Below, one piece after another: positions 36,337 through 45,088 of a stretch of DNA of 64,000 nucleotides. Under the pieces are notes generated by a model that saw nothing but the letters and a program-made list of their open reading frames with translations, made no database searches and had not been told where the DNA came from. The DNA comes from Alkalibacter mobilis (GTDB lineage Bacteria > Bacillota > Clostridia > Eubacteriales > Alkalibacteraceae). Both the position numbers and the translations under genes were made by a program. Positions within the stretch are counted from its first letter, which is position 1, and each line of letters opens with the position of its first letter. The stretch lies in NCBI RefSeq assembly GCF_015594845.1, contig NZ_JADNRK010000005.1:62001-126000 (forward strand), written 5' to 3'.

Positions 36337-36972
36337 TTAATCGTACATCCCAAATGACGTGGGCAACTTGCAGCCATTACTAAAATATGCTATTCCCAAG
36401 TCAGGAAGTACCGCCAAATCTTCGGCATTAAAATAGTTGCTGATGTTTTGGTCGAAAAGGATGTTTGCTTCTGGTCCGAATTCGTCATCTCCAAGCCAAC
36501 AGATAAACGTCATTGGAACATGGTCCACGATCATGAATTCCCTTCCGTCATCTCCAGTTTTAGTTTTTCTAAATTTATTTGGATCCGCAAATCTGAATAA
36601 ATCTTTGTTTTCTTGAAATTTTTCAGCCAACTTGTCCAAGGTTCTTTTTTTAAAATTGGGATAATAAATTTGACCATCGGGTATTTCTTTGTAGGTTATG
36701 CACTTTTCTTCCAATGGTACATGCACCCCATTTCCCAGAAATCTCAAAACCAATATTCCGATCACGTATGAATCGACAACATCACCCGACTGATCACGAA
36801 TGATCCCATCAGGCCAGCTGACTTTATATTTTTCTCCCATTATATGTATTTCAAATTCATTCTTGTCCGCATCATAGGGAACATGCAGTCTTTTTTCGAT
36901 TTCCGACGGATCTCTCCTGCTGAAATTTTTTAAGGCATATTCAAAGGGAACCCTTCCCTGTCTGTCATCCAT
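36337..36972 (-). CDS. DUF3786 domain protein
   Basis: The 211-residue soluble protein has the features of DUF3786: an N-terminal VPFEYALKNF, the central SWPDGIIRD and DSYVIGILVLRFLG, and VPMTFICWLGDDEFGPEANILFD near the end (shown in part: ICWLGDDEFGPEANILFD). The family occurs in anaerobes, often near corrinoid or acetyl-CoA pathway genes; its function is unknown. An AAAGGGG site precedes the ATG. It has the same direction as the nickel operon, but a separate promoter begins right after it. Confidence 0.85.
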   Translation of the reverse strand: MDDRQGRVPFEYALKNFSRRDPSEIEKRLHVPYDADKNEFEIHIMGEKYKVSWPDGIIRDQSGDVVDSYVIGILVLRFLGNGVHVPLEEKCITYKEIPDGQIYYPNFKKRTLDKLAEKFQENKDLFRFADPNKFRKTKTGDDGREFMIVDHVPMTFICWLGDDEFGPEANILFDQNISNYFNAEDLAVLPDLGIAYFSNGCKLPTSFGMYD

Positions 36973-37050
36973 AAAATTTCCCCTTTACGTACTCTTTTCT
37001 ACATAGTATAATTTTTTTGACAAAAATTCAACATAATAAGAAATTTTCAT

Positions 37051-37076
37051 GTTTAAAAAGTATAAACTTCGGGTAA
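37051..37076 (+). promoter_or_regulatory. SigB-type promoter for glutaredoxin
   Basis: GTTTAA (37051-37056), 14 nt, GGGTAA (37071-37076). This matches the SigB consensus exactly and lies about 40 nt before the glutaredoxin start. A sigB operon is encoded at 58527-60938. Confidence 0.75.
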
Positions 37077-37115
37077 AAAAAAATTCATGGTGCTGCTGGG
37101 AGGTATTTAAAAAAG

Positions 37116-37370
37116 ATGAAAGAAGTAAAACTATATACCTGGAGCTATTGCCCTTACTGTAAAAGAGCGATTGCCCTCTTGGACAAAAAGAAAATAGACT
37201 ATGTAGAAATCGGTATTGACGGAGATTCTCAAAAATTTAACGAACTGTCTTTAAAAACGGGTCACAAGTCCGTACCGTTCGTTTTTATCAACAATGAATT
37301 CATCGGAGGCTTTGCAGAATTGAAAGCCTTGAATAACTCTTCAGCGCTGGATAAAATCCTGGGGAAATGA
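37116..37370 (+). CDS. Glutaredoxin
   Basis: The 84-residue protein has the dithiol active site YCPYCKRA (about 12-15) and the glutathione-binding features HKSVPFVFINNEFIGGFAEL. It should reduce disulfides or mixed disulfides; because many clostridia lack glutathione, another low-molecular thiol or thioredoxin reductase may serve it. It is preceded by a SigB-type promoter and followed 57 nt later by rubrerythrin, so both may be part of the stress response. GGGAGG precedes the ATG by about 12 nt. Confidence 0.93.
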   Translation: MKEVKLYTWSYCPYCKRAIALLDKKKIDYVEIGIDGDSQKFNELSLKTGHKSVPFVFINNEFIGGFAELKALNNSSALDKILGK

Positions 37371-37427
37371 TATAATTTCATCACGATTAAAAATCAAGAC
37401 AACTGAAATCACTTAGGAGGTATTTTA

Positions 37428-37964
37428 ATGAAAGACTTAAAAGGCACACAAACAGAAAAAAATCTATGGACAGCTTTTGCAGGCGAATCTCAGGCTAGAA
37501 ACAAATACGATTACTTTGCCAGCGTTGCAAAAAAAGAAGGCTATGAACAAATAAAGGCGTTCTTTGAGGAAACGGCCGGCAACGAAAAAGAACATGCCAA
37601 ATTGTGGTTCAAGTATTTAAAAGGCATCTCCACAACGGAAAACAATCTGGCTGCTGCCGCTGAAGGTGAAAATTACGAGTGGACAGACATGTACAAGGAA
37701 TTTGCTGAAACTGCCAAAGCAGAAGGTTTTGACGAATTAGCAGAAAAATTTGAAGGAGTTGCAAAAGTCGAAAAACTCCATGAAGAAAGGTACCTAAAAC
37801 TTTTAGCCAATATTAAAAGCAATACTGTCTTTAATAAACCTGAAGAACAAGTATGGGTTTGCCGAAACTGTGGTCACGTTCATACAGGAAGCTCCGCACC
37901 GGACGAATGTCCTGTTTGCGATCATCCTCAGGCCCACTTTGAGCTTAGATGCACTAATTATTAA
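37428..37964 (+). CDS. rbr: Rubrerythrin
   Basis: The 178-residue protein has a ferritin-like di-iron domain ([56 protein letters not shown], each with ExxH-type ligands) and a C-terminal rubredoxin domain with two CxxC pairs (VCRNCGHVH and CPVC). It reduces hydrogen peroxide in anaerobes with electrons from rubredoxin or NADH. An AGGAGG site precedes the ATG. A strong terminator follows. Confidence 0.96.
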   Translation: MKDLKGTQTEKNLWTAFAGESQARNKYDYFASVAKKEGYEQIKAFFEETAGNEKEHAKLWFKYLKGISTTENNLAAAAEGENYEWTDMYKEFAETAKAEGFDELAEKFEGVAKVEKLHEERYLKLLANIKSNTVFNKPEEQVWVCRNCGHVHTGSSAPDECPVCDHPQAHFELRCTNY

Positions 37965-37968
37965 AAAA

Positions 37969-37990
37969 AAGCGCCCAGGCGCTTTTTTTA
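37969..37990. terminator. Bidirectional terminator between rubrerythrin and marR
   Basis: AAAGCGCC and GGCGCTTT form a compact stem with A-run and T-run flanks. Confidence 0.88.
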
Positions 37991-37995
37991 TTGAT

Positions 37996-38445
37996 CTACT
38001 TTGCTGTAGAACCCAGATTGATCTTCATTTTGGTAAACAACCTTCCCAGCTGTTTGACTTCATCGGAATCAAATCCCGATAAGGCCTCTTCGCTTATGAC
38101 ATTCATGATTTTTTTTGTCTTCATAACTGTATCCCTACCGTATTCGGTGAGAAACACTCTGGTTACCCTTTTGTCTTCGTCGTCTTGAACCTTTTTTACG
38201 ATACCGTTATTTTCCATGCATTTTAACATGGTCGTCAATGTAGATGGTTTGATGTTTATTTTTTTGGCCAGTATTTTTTGACTGAGTCCGCCTTCCTTTT
38301 CCAGGATAAACAGAAGGGGAGGTTGCCCGGGATAAACGTTTATCTCCTCCAGCAATTCATGAAGTCGTTTGTAATGATGTCTAAGAACCCCGCTAAATTC
38401 GTTGTAAACCTGATATTTCATGCTCAGTATGTCATCGCTCATCAT
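37996..38445 (-). CDS. MarR family regulator
   Basis: The 149-residue protein has a MarR winged helix: GGLSQKILAKKINIKPSTLT, LKCMENNGIVKK and the wing DDEDKRVTRVFLT. I start at the ATG at 38443-38445 after GGGAGAGAA; a second ATG follows directly. A much longer upstream reading has no ribosome site and crosses the promoter of mltG. A perfect AATTGTG/CACAATT palindrome overlaps its likely promoter. It is divergent from mltG, so it may control that gene, itself, or both. Confidence 0.9.
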   Translation of the reverse strand: MMSDDILSMKYQVYNEFSGVLRHHYKRLHELLEEINVYPGQPPLLFILEKEGGLSQKILAKKINIKPSTLTTMLKCMENNGIVKKVQDDEDKRVTRVFLTEYGRDTVMKTKKIMNVISEEALSGFDSDEVKQLGRLFTKMKINLGSTAK

Positions 38446-38500
38446 TTCTCTCCCAATCTCATCGATTTTTATTATATAATTATAACATAAGCCAAACTTT

Positions 38501-38517
38501 AATTGTGAAACACAATT
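38501..38517. promoter_or_regulatory. Palindromic operator between marR and mltG
   Basis: AATTGTGAAACACAATT has two perfect 7-bp arms around AAA. It overlaps the -35 region of a TATAAT promoter for marR and lies about 60 nt before the mltG start. Confidence 0.6.
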
Positions 38518-38579
38518 ATTCTGATTTTTAAAAAAATTTATGATATCATGTATTTGACTTTCATTTTGTGAGGTGTTAT

Positions 38580-39629
38580 ATGAAGAAAATTTTATTTTAC
38601 ATTGCAATAGTCGCCGTTGTCGTTTTAATTGCCGGAAGTACCTTAGCCTACTTCTACTACAACTCCATGTTGGAGCCTGTCTCTGCAGAATGTGACCCTG
38701 TGGTATTTGAGGTAGAATCGGGTAGCACAGTGGCATCCATGGCACAGAGCCTGGAAGACAAAGGGTTGATAAAGAATGCTCTCGCTTTCAGGATCCATGT
38801 AAAGCTTGAAAATCATTTGAATCTGCAGGCTGGGCACTATGAAATCTCGCCTTCAATGAATATACCTGCTGTGGCAGAAAAGATATTTTCAGGAGACGCC
38901 GTATTTCCCGACACTGTTATCGTCACATTCCCTGAAGGGAAAACCCTTGACGAGATGGCCGAGATTTTCGCTAACCAAACCAATAATACCAAAGAACAGG
39001 TCATGGACATTTGGAACAGCGATGAATTTGTACAGAGCTCAATAGAAAATTACTGGTTCGTAACCGAAGAAGTAAAAAATCCTGATTTGAAATATCCTCT
39101 GAACGGATATTTTTTTCCAAATACTTATCATTTTAAAGATAAAGATGTTTCTCCTGAAGAAGCTGCAGAAATTCTTTTAGATGAAATGGACAGGGTTTTG
39201 AGCAAATACAGGGATTCCATAGATTCTACCGATTTGAGCGCACATGAAATTTTGACCATGGCTTCTATAATCGAATACGAGGCTATCTTTGACGAAGACA
39301 GACCTATTGTTTCCGGTGTTTTTTACAATAGACTTGAAAGCCGAATGAGACTTCAAAGCTGTGCCACGCTTCAGATGGCTCTTGGCATCCATAAGCAAAT
39401 CTATTCCAATTCAGATATGGCCGTAGATTCACCTTATAATACATATCTTGTTGACGGTCTACCTGTCGGTCCGGGAAATTCTCCCGGTGAGCCATCGATT
39501 GATGCAGCAATCAATCCGGCCGAACACAATTATTTTTACTTCCTTTCCGATATTTACGGCGACAACAAGACATACTTCTCTGAGACATACGAGCAACATA
39601 ACAAATTAAAAAACGAACTGCTGAAATAA
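38580..39629 (+). CDS. mltG: Endolytic transglycosylase MltG
   Basis: The 349-residue protein has one N-terminal membrane helix (MKKILFYIAIVAVVVLIAG), a LysM-like region (VFEVESGSTVASMAQSLEDK) and the YceG/MltG catalytic domain with EGKTLDEMAEIF, LNGYFFPNTYHF, the active glutamate in MASIIEYEA and LPVGPGNSPGEPSIDAA (LPxGPIxNPG-like). It cuts nascent glycan strands near the membrane and is thought to set chain ends. I start at the ATG at 38580 with GAGGTG four bases away. It stands alone and is convergent with a methyltransferase gene. Confidence 0.95.
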   Translation: MKKILFYIAIVAVVVLIAGSTLAYFYYNSMLEPVSAECDPVVFEVESGSTVASMAQSLEDKGLIKNALAFRIHVKLENHLNLQAGHYEISPSMNIPAVAEKIFSGDAVFPDTVIVTFPEGKTLDEMAEIFANQTNNTKEQVMDIWNSDEFVQSSIENYWFVTEEVKNPDLKYPLNGYFFPNTYHFKDKDVSPEEAAEILLDEMDRVLSKYRDSIDSTDLSAHEILTMASIIEYEAIFDEDRPIVSGVFYNRLESRMRLQSCATLQMALGIHKQIYSNSDMAVDSPYNTYLVDGLPVGPGNSPGEPSIDAAINPAEHNYFYFLSDIYGDNKTYFSETYEQHNKLKNELLK

Positions 39630-39632
39630 TTT

Positions 39633-39656
39633 GGTGCCCGATTTTTAACGGGCACC
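39633..39656. terminator. Terminator of mltG
   Basis: GGTGCCCG and CGGGCACC form an eight-bp stem, followed on the plus strand by a run of T (39659-39666). It overlaps the 3' end of the convergent methyltransferase gene. Confidence 0.85.
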
Positions 39657-40463
39657 ACTTTTTTTTGACTCCCAATACAACCAAGCAACTTTAGCGGTGT
39701 AATTTTGTCGAATCATTCCATCAGGGTCAATTTTGTTTTCAAGGTAACTGCTTAATCGATCCCACTCTTTTGCATCCAGTGACAGTTCCTTTCCATATAA
39801 TTCCACAGCTTCTTCCAGAGTATAATTTCTAATTATAGTAGGATCAAAATAAAATATTTCAGGATAAATACCCATGTGCCAAAGAATATTGAAAGCAATA
39901 TATATTTTGTTTCTGGCAGGGTCTTCCGGCTTGGATATTTTCAAGTGATCGCAGATATCACTTTTAAGATCTCTCCTGTAAACAAAAGAACTCAACATGC
40001 ATACTTCCCTGCTGGCTTCGTTCATTTTCACAAGTTGCTCACCACTGCTGATTCCAGGAGTCATGGAAGCTACTACCACATCAAAGTTATTTTCCCAGCC
40101 AATCTCTTTCAGATTTATTTTTTCCCATGGTGCATTTATGAATTCAACATTTTCAATCCCCAATTTCGCAGCATTTTCTCTGGCATGAGTTATCATATTT
40201 TCAGAAATATCTATCCCCACCGCCTTTTCAAACTCTTTTGAAAGGTCATTTACGCATTTGCCAGGACCGCAGCCGATGTCCAAAACAGACTTTCCCCTTC
40301 CGTCAAAATTTTTCAAATCTAAAACCGTTTTAAGTTCGACACAATTGTCTCTGCCCCTGTTATTGAACTCATCCGCCCTTAGATTCCAATAATCCTTCAA
40401 GTCATCAAGTTCCTTCTCGTTGGGTTCTCTGTCCCACAACTTATAGAAATCATTGACATCCAT
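39645..40463 (-). CDS. SAM-dependent methyltransferase (class I)
   Basis: The 272-residue protein has the SAM-binding motif SVLDIGCGPGKCVNDL (about 58-73), followed by AVGIDISENMITHAREN, NFDVVVASMTPGIS. It transfers a methyl group from SAM to an unknown acceptor. It follows a Crp/Fnr regulator gene by 15 nt in the same direction and shares its transcript. Related proteins in Clostridia are only known as methyltransferase domain proteins. AAAAGGTGG precedes the ATG. Confidence 0.87.
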   Translation of the reverse strand: MDVNDFYKLWDREPNEKELDDLKDYWNLRADEFNNRGRDNCVELKTVLDLKNFDGRGKSVLDIGCGPGKCVNDLSKEFEKAVGIDISENMITHARENAAKLGIENVEFINAPWEKINLKEIGWENNFDVVVASMTPGISSGEQLVKMNEASREVCMLSSFVYRRDLKSDICDHLKISKPEDPARNKIYIAFNILWHMGIYPEIFYFDPTIIRNYTLEEAVELYGKELSLDAKEWDRLSSYLENKIDPDGMIRQNYTAKVAWLYWESKKSGAR

Positions 40464-40478
40464 TCTAAACCCACCTTT

Positions 40479-41171
40479 TCAATCAGCCATCTCTTTTAAA
40501 CTCTCCAAATCCAGGATGGTGATTTGATTTTTTTTGTAATCTATAATACCTTCCTCTCTTAATTTTGCCATTTCTCGTGACATGGAAGGCCTTGAAACAT
40601 TGAGAAAATCCGATAGCTCATTCCTGTTCATATCAAGGTTCAAAACCTTTCCTTTTGCTTTTTTCTGTTGATCTACAAAATATGCACTCAGTTTTCCCCT
40701 CATGCTTTTTATAGAAAGATATTCGACTTTTTTGTTGAGCATCAAAGCTCTGTTCGAAACTATTTTGAGCATATTCTGTATCAGGCTTTTATGCCACGAA
40801 CACATTTTAGGGCATTGCCCCACTATGGCCGATTTGTCCAAAAGCATTACCGTAGTGTCTTTTGTTGCCTCAACCGTAACAGGATATATGGACTGATTCG
40901 AGAACGCTATCATCTCACCGTACATTTCGCCTGGATTTAAAAGGGATATCACTATTTTATTTCCCGCCATGTTTTCTTTGGTGACCGTTACCTGCCCTTC
41001 CAAGATGACTCCTATGGATATAAATGGATCTCCTGCCATGGCTATCAATTCATTTTTTTTGTATTTTTTTATTGCAGGTTTTAGACATGACAACAGTTGA
41101 TCTATGCTGTAATCGTCGATATCTTCGAACAGTGGATTTTTTTCTAAAATTTTATAGTATTTATTTATCAT
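40479..41171 (-). CDS. Crp/Fnr family transcriptional regulator
   Basis: The 230-residue protein has an N-terminal cyclic-nucleotide-type beta-barrel (LIAMAGDPFISIGVILEGQV, LLNPGEMYGEMIAF) and a C-terminal HTH (NRNELSDFLNVSRPSMSREM). Two cysteines (QCPKMCSWH) lie in the linker but do not form a full Fnr cluster motif. The signal is unknown; oxygen, NO or CO are possible. I start at the ATG at 41169-41171 with GAGGAG before it. The methyltransferase gene downstream is probably in the same operon. Confidence 0.9.
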   Translation of the reverse strand: MINKYYKILEKNPLFEDIDDYSIDQLLSCLKPAIKKYKKNELIAMAGDPFISIGVILEGQVTVTKENMAGNKIVISLLNPGEMYGEMIAFSNQSIYPVTVEATKDTTVMLLDKSAIVGQCPKMCSWHKSLIQNMLKIVSNRALMLNKKVEYLSIKSMRGKLSAYFVDQQKKAKGKVLNLDMNRNELSDFLNVSRPSMSREMAKLREEGIIDYKKNQITILDLESLKEMAD

Positions 41172-41320
41172 ATTATCTCCTCGTTTTTTGTATCTCCAGA
41201 TACACAAAATATGAATTCATTATAATATAATGGGTATATAAATTGCAACCAAGGGATTTGTTAAATTTAAAGCTTGATATTTAAAAAACTTTAATATCCC
41301 ACATACAAGGAGGAATTAAA

Positions 41321-41641
41321 ATGCTGGAAAAATTATTCGGTTACACTTTGAAAACAGAAAAGACAATTGAAAAAATCGTTGATGATGCCAATGTAAACAT
41401 CAACCACATGGTACTTCCAAATGGCGAGGGGTTACCTGAACATTTTGCCAACTCAAATGTATACATGATCGTAACAAATGGGACAATAACATTGCAATTG
41501 GACGAACAGGAAAAACACAGATATGATAAAGGAAGCATTATAAACATACCTTTCAAGACCAAGATGAATGTATTCAACGACAGCTGCGACCTGACAGAAA
41601 TTTTCGTCGTCAAGGCACCCGCACCTTCGTCCATGAAATAA
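41321..41641 (+). CDS. Small cupin-domain protein
   Basis: The 106-residue protein is a single beta-barrel cupin (HMVLPNGEGLPEHFANSNVY, GTITLQLDEQEKHRYDKGSI, NIPFKTKMNVF). Only part of the usual His-rich metal motif is present, so catalysis is uncertain and a binding role is possible. An AAGGAGG site precedes the ATG. It is divergent from the Crp/Fnr gene and ends in a strong terminator. Confidence 0.85.
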   Translation: MLEKLFGYTLKTEKTIEKIVDDANVNINHMVLPNGEGLPEHFANSNVYMIVTNGTITLQLDEQEKHRYDKGSIINIPFKTKMNVFNDSCDLTEIFVVKAPAPSSMK

Positions 41642-41644
41642 AAA

Positions 41645-41679
41645 ACAAGCGCCTCACAAATTGATCGTGGGGCGCTTGT
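41645..41679. terminator. Bidirectional terminator between cupin and tspO genes
   Basis: ACAAGCGCC and GGCGCTTGT pair around a 17-nt interior, with T-run on the plus side. Confidence 0.82.
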
Positions 41680-41680
41680 T

Positions 41681-42484
41681 TTATCCAAAAAATCTAGATT
41701 TTATTTTTTTTCTTTTCCTGATATTCAATAAAAACAAGACAAAAATCACAGCTACACTGGCATAAGAGGCCACTACCACACCTGGGTACGCAAATTCAAA
41801 CTGAAATTGATGTTTGTAAATGATCCCGGAAAGTGTCCAAATATAAACAGCTCCGTAGACAATATCGTTCTTTTGTACAACAAAAGTCCCAATTATAAAA
41901 GTTGCAACCATCAAAATCAAGATAGTCCACAGTTCCTCTGATAATCCAAATCCACTCCACTCCAAATGAACAAGCAAAGCTGTAACATTTGCAATGGTGG
42001 CAACAGTTATCCAACCCGTATATAGTGAAAACGGGATCCCCACAAAAAATTTATTGTTTGGATCAGCAAATATATTTGAATGTATCTTATCGTAGATCAG
42101 CAACAATACAAGCAACAACAAAATCATGACGACGAGACTATACTCAACATAAAGATAATGCCATAAAACCAGCCACGCCGCATTCAATACGCAACTTATC
42201 AAAAAAAGCCACCCGATGTTTTCCACTACTTTTTTATCAGATTTTCTTCCAAAAAAATCATATCCATATACTACGAAAACAATCAAAAAAAAGTAGATCA
42301 ATCCCCAGATCGAAAATACATATCCTGAGGGAGTGAATAGATTAGGGTAAAAATCAGAAATCTCGCCTGTGTTAAACCCATTTATAGGCAAAATGTTAGC
42401 CAGTGCATTTACAACAAGAACCAAAATCAAACCCAATGTATTTGCCGCTTTTAGTTTTGCGGGAACTATTCTATCGTTGAACAC
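41681..42484 (-). CDS. TspO/MBR-related tryptophan-rich membrane protein
   Basis: The 267-residue protein has about seven to eight helices and TspO-like features (LFTPSGYVFSIWGLIYFFL, VLNAAWLVLWHYLYVEYS, ending in a basic tail). It is longer than the 160-residue bacterial TspO and belongs to the larger family of tryptophan-rich sensory proteins. TspO proteins bind porphyrins. Start is GTG at 42482-42484 with AGGGTGTG upstream, four nt after the zinc permease gene, so it is probably part of the znuACB operon. A link between zinc uptake and this protein is not known to me. Confidence 0.82.
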   Translation of the reverse strand: MFNDRIVPAKLKAANTLGLILVLVVNALANILPINGFNTGEISDFYPNLFTPSGYVFSIWGLIYFFLIVFVVYGYDFFGRKSDKKVVENIGWLFLISCVLNAAWLVLWHYLYVEYSLVVMILLLLVLLLIYDKIHSNIFADPNNKFFVGIPFSLYTGWITVATIANVTALLVHLEWSGFGLSEELWTILILMVATFIIGTFVVQKNDIVYGAVYIWTLSGIIYKHQFQFEFAYPGVVVASYASVAVIFVLFLLNIRKRKKIKSRFFG

Positions 42485-42488
42485 ATAA

Positions 42489-43307
42489 TCACACCCTTTT
42501 TTTTGAAATGATCCTGCTAACAGGATATGTCAAGGCGTAAACCAATATGGAAACCATTATTATTGATGCTCCTGAAGGAATATTGTACATGTATGAAAAC
42601 CACATTCCTCCGATACTGGTAATAGAACCTATCAAAGTAGAGTATATCATAATTCTACCCAAATCTCGGGAAAAAATTTTAGCAGTTGCAATTGGGATGG
42701 TAAGCATGGCTATTGAAAGAACTATCCCTACGACCTTTATCAAAAAAACGATTCCGACTGAAATAGAAATGTATAATAAGTATTCCATAAAAGTTGTATT
42801 GATACCCAATATTTTCAGATACTCTTCATCAAAAAGATATCCTTTCAGATACCTGAAAAGGCTTATCGACAATAGGACGGTCATGAATGCTGTCAGCGCA
42901 AGTATCTTGACAAATCTTGATGATACTGTAAGGATATCTCCAAAAAGATAAGTCGTCATATCGGGAGGATATCCCGGAGTCAATGCTATGAATATTACTC
43001 CCAGTGCCATTCCCACAGCCCAGAACATACCGATAAGCGTATCAGCTTCAGTTGATGTTCTTCTCTTAATTGAAGCTATACCTAACGCTGCAGACACCGC
43101 AAACCCAACGCCCCCTATGAGAGGTTCTATTCCTAATAGAAATCCCAAACCTATCCCGCCAAAGGATGTATGCGCTATCCCGCCACTCATGCTTACAAGC
43201 TTTTTTTCAACTATTATGGTTCCTATTATACCGCATATGACACTGGACAGCAGTGCGCTGTAAAATGCATTCCGCATAAAATCGTATTCAATAAGCACTC
43301 CAATCAT
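42489..43307 (-). CDS. znuB: Zinc/manganese ABC transporter permease (ZnuB family)
   Basis: The 272-residue protein has eight to nine helices and family motifs GGIAHTSFGGIGLGFLLG, GMFWAVGMALGVIFIAL and SIAMLTIPIATAKIFSRDL (part of the substrate path). It forms the membrane channel for a divalent metal. I start at the ATG at 43305-43307, after AAAGGACG; the longer frame overlaps the ATPase gene heavily. It lies four nt after znuC. Confidence 0.93.
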   Translation of the reverse strand: MIGVLIEYDFMRNAFYSALLSSVICGIIGTIIVEKKLVSMSGGIAHTSFGGIGLGFLLGIEPLIGGVGFAVSAALGIASIKRRTSTEADTLIGMFWAVGMALGVIFIALTPGYPPDMTTYLFGDILTVSSRFVKILALTAFMTVLLSISLFRYLKGYLFDEEYLKILGINTTFMEYLLYISISVGIVFLIKVVGIVLSIAMLTIPIATAKIFSRDLGRIMIYSTLIGSITSIGGMWFSYMYNIPSGASIIMVSILVYALTYPVSRIISKKRV

Positions 43308-43311
43308 TCTT

Positions 43312-43992
43312 TTACGTCCTTTCTCCATGGTAGTGTTCGTGATTGTTTCTGCGTGAGTCTCCACTATATATTATTTTCTTGTTGAGCAACACTACGTGCC
43401 TCTTATTGTTGTTCAAATATTCTATATCGTGAGTCACCAGGATCACAGCTTTATCTTCATTAAATTTATGGAGGATCTTGTATATTTCATTTTTATTCTC
43501 GGCATCCAAATTTGCAGTCGGTTCGTCAAGAATCAACAAATCAGGCTCGGTGACCAATGCCCTTGCTATGAGAACTTTCTGAAGTTGTCCGCCGGACAAC
43601 TCGCCAATCTGCCTATTTTTCAAAGTTTCAAGCCCTAATCTCTCAATAATATCATCGGTCAACCTTTTATCTTCCTCGGAATACCTGCTGAACATTCTTA
43701 TTTTGGGTTTGATCCTGCCGGTTATTATCACATCATGCACGCTTATGGGAAAATTTCTGTCGAATTTAGTGTGTTGAGGTACGTATCCGATGCGCAGACC
43801 TTTTTTGATCTCTACTATTCCTGAAGAAGGTTTTACCAATCCAAGAATCGTCTTTATCAGAGTCGTCTTGCCTCCTCCATTAGGCCCGATTATGCTCAAA
43901 AATTCCTTATCGACAATTGAAAGGCAGACGCCTTCCAAAGCTTTTGTCCCAAAATATTCCACACTGATGTTATTGATGTCAATTATGTTCAA
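43312..43992 (-). CDS. znuC: Zinc/manganese ABC transporter ATPase (ZnuC family)
   Basis: The 226-residue ABC ATPase has Walker A GPNGGGKTT, signature LSGGQLQKVLIARAL, Walker B LLILDEPTANLD and IYKILHKFNEDKAVILVTHDIEYL (shown in part: AVILVTHDIEYL). It drives metal import. Start is the TTG at 43990-43992, which overlaps the znuA stop codon as TTGA and has GAGGAG eight bases upstream. Confidence 0.94.
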   Translation of the reverse strand: MNIIDINNISVEYFGTKALEGVCLSIVDKEFLSIIGPNGGGKTTLIKTILGLVKPSSGIVEIKKGLRIGYVPQHTKFDRNFPISVHDVIITGRIKPKIRMFSRYSEEDKRLTDDIIERLGLETLKNRQIGELSGGQLQKVLIARALVTEPDLLILDEPTANLDAENKNEIYKILHKFNEDKAVILVTHDIEYLNNNKRHVVLLNKKIIYSGDSRRNNHEHYHGERT

Positions 43993-44945
43993 AGCCCACT
44001 CTCCTCACTTAGAACTTGTAAAAATGTATCTTTGATCTTCTTGAGATTTTCAATGTAGTCCGGCGCCAACGGTGCGAATTCCATCACGGTTCCACCGATC
44101 TCATCGGCAATAGTTTGAGCCTGCCCTTTATCGTGCTCCTGCTGGTAGAACACTACTTTTATCGAGTTTTCGTTGGCGTAATCGATTATTTCCTTTAATC
44201 TGGTTGCCGTTGCCTCCTTGCCTTCGGACTCGATTGGAACCATAGTTAAATCATAATCATTTGCAAAATATCCCAAGGATGGATGGTATATCAGAAACTT
44301 CCTGAATTTCAAGCCTTCCAGTGCTGTTTTTATATCCGCATCCGTTTCTTTCAGCTCATCGATATAGGCTTGCGCTCTTTCATGATAAGTTTTACTATTT
44401 TCAGGATCCGTCTCGGATAATTTGTCTCTGATGGCTTCAACCATGATCACAACTCTTTTGGGGGACATCCAAATATGGCTGTCCCTTCCCTCGTGTGTAT
44501 GATCATCTTCATCTTCATGTGAGTGATCATCTGCAATTGCATCCACAGGTATTTCAGTACTATAATCGATGTGGGGATATACGTCGTCTACAATCTCATC
44601 GAGATGTACGATTTCCATATTTGGATTCAGATCTGCTGCCGTATCCAACAAACCTGCCTTTTCAGCTTCAACTCCTATGGCAAAATACAGATCTGACTTG
44701 CTAAAAACCATCATTTCCTTAGGACTCGGCTCATAGTTTTCCGGATTGCCTCCAGGCGGAATCATTGTGACAACATCCACAAGGTCGCCGGCGACCTCTT
44801 TAACGAATGTCTCTTGAGGAACTATCGATACTGCAACAACTACATTGTCAGCAGTATTGTCCAAGTTTTGCTGCCTGTCGCAGGACACAAGAAACAAAGC
44901 AAAAAATATTGCCAGTGATATATTGATGAATTTTAGTGTTTTCAT
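43989..44945 (-). CDS. znuA: Zinc-binding lipoprotein of the ABC transporter (ZnuA family)
   Basis: The 318-residue protein has a lipoprotein signal (FFALFLVSC), metal-binding histidines in the cluster A-1 fold (ENYEPSPKEM, SHIWMSPKRV, LIYHPSLGYFANDY, YQQEHDK) and a His/Asp-rich loop (HSHEDEDDHTHEGRDSH) typical of zinc rather than manganese proteins. It captures metal outside the membrane. The ATG at 44943-44945 has GGAGGTG. The promoter TTGACG, 17 nt, TAGAAT lies upstream. I see no clear Zur palindrome. Confidence 0.94.
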   Translation of the reverse strand: MKTLKFINISLAIFFALFLVSCDRQQNLDNTADNVVVAVSIVPQETFVKEVAGDLVDVVTMIPPGGNPENYEPSPKEMMVFSKSDLYFAIGVEAEKAGLLDTAADLNPNMEIVHLDEIVDDVYPHIDYSTEIPVDAIADDHSHEDEDDHTHEGRDSHIWMSPKRVVIMVEAIRDKLSETDPENSKTYHERAQAYIDELKETDADIKTALEGLKFRKFLIYHPSLGYFANDYDLTMVPIESEGKEATATRLKEIIDYANENSIKVVFYQQEHDKGQAQTIADEIGGTVMEFAPLAPDYIENLKKIKDTFLQVLSEESGL

Positions 44946-44982
44946 ATGCACCTCCAAAAATCTGTCATTTGCATTTAATTCT

Positions 44983-45011
44983 ATTCTACTTTTTAAAAAT
45001 TTCATCGTCAA
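44983..45011 (-). promoter_or_regulatory. SigA promoter of the znu operon
   Basis: TTGACG (45006-45011), 17 nt, TAGAAT (44983-44988) on the minus strand. Confidence 0.72.
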
Positions 45012-45061
45012 CTTAAAGGGTGAAAATCTCTGATCAAATTTCAGGACTTTGCCAATTTCAC

Positions 45062-45088
45062 ATTAATAAAGACGGTTTTACCGTCTTT
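45062..45088 (-). terminator. Terminator after the DsrE-like gene
   Basis: AAAGACGG-TAAA-ACCGTCTTT is a perfect stem beginning at the stop codon of the DsrE-like gene. Confidence 0.75.

Noticed and set aside
36164-36337. Cobalamin or NiCo riboswitch before the nickel/cobalt operon
   Set aside because: The leader is too short for a cobalamin aptamer, has no B12 box, and lacks the NiCo four-way pattern. I report it as an unassigned leader.
38446-38745. 100-residue extension of the MarR gene at 37996-38445
   Set aside because: It crosses the mltG promoter and coding start and has no ribosome site, and a good one stands before the internal ATGATG.
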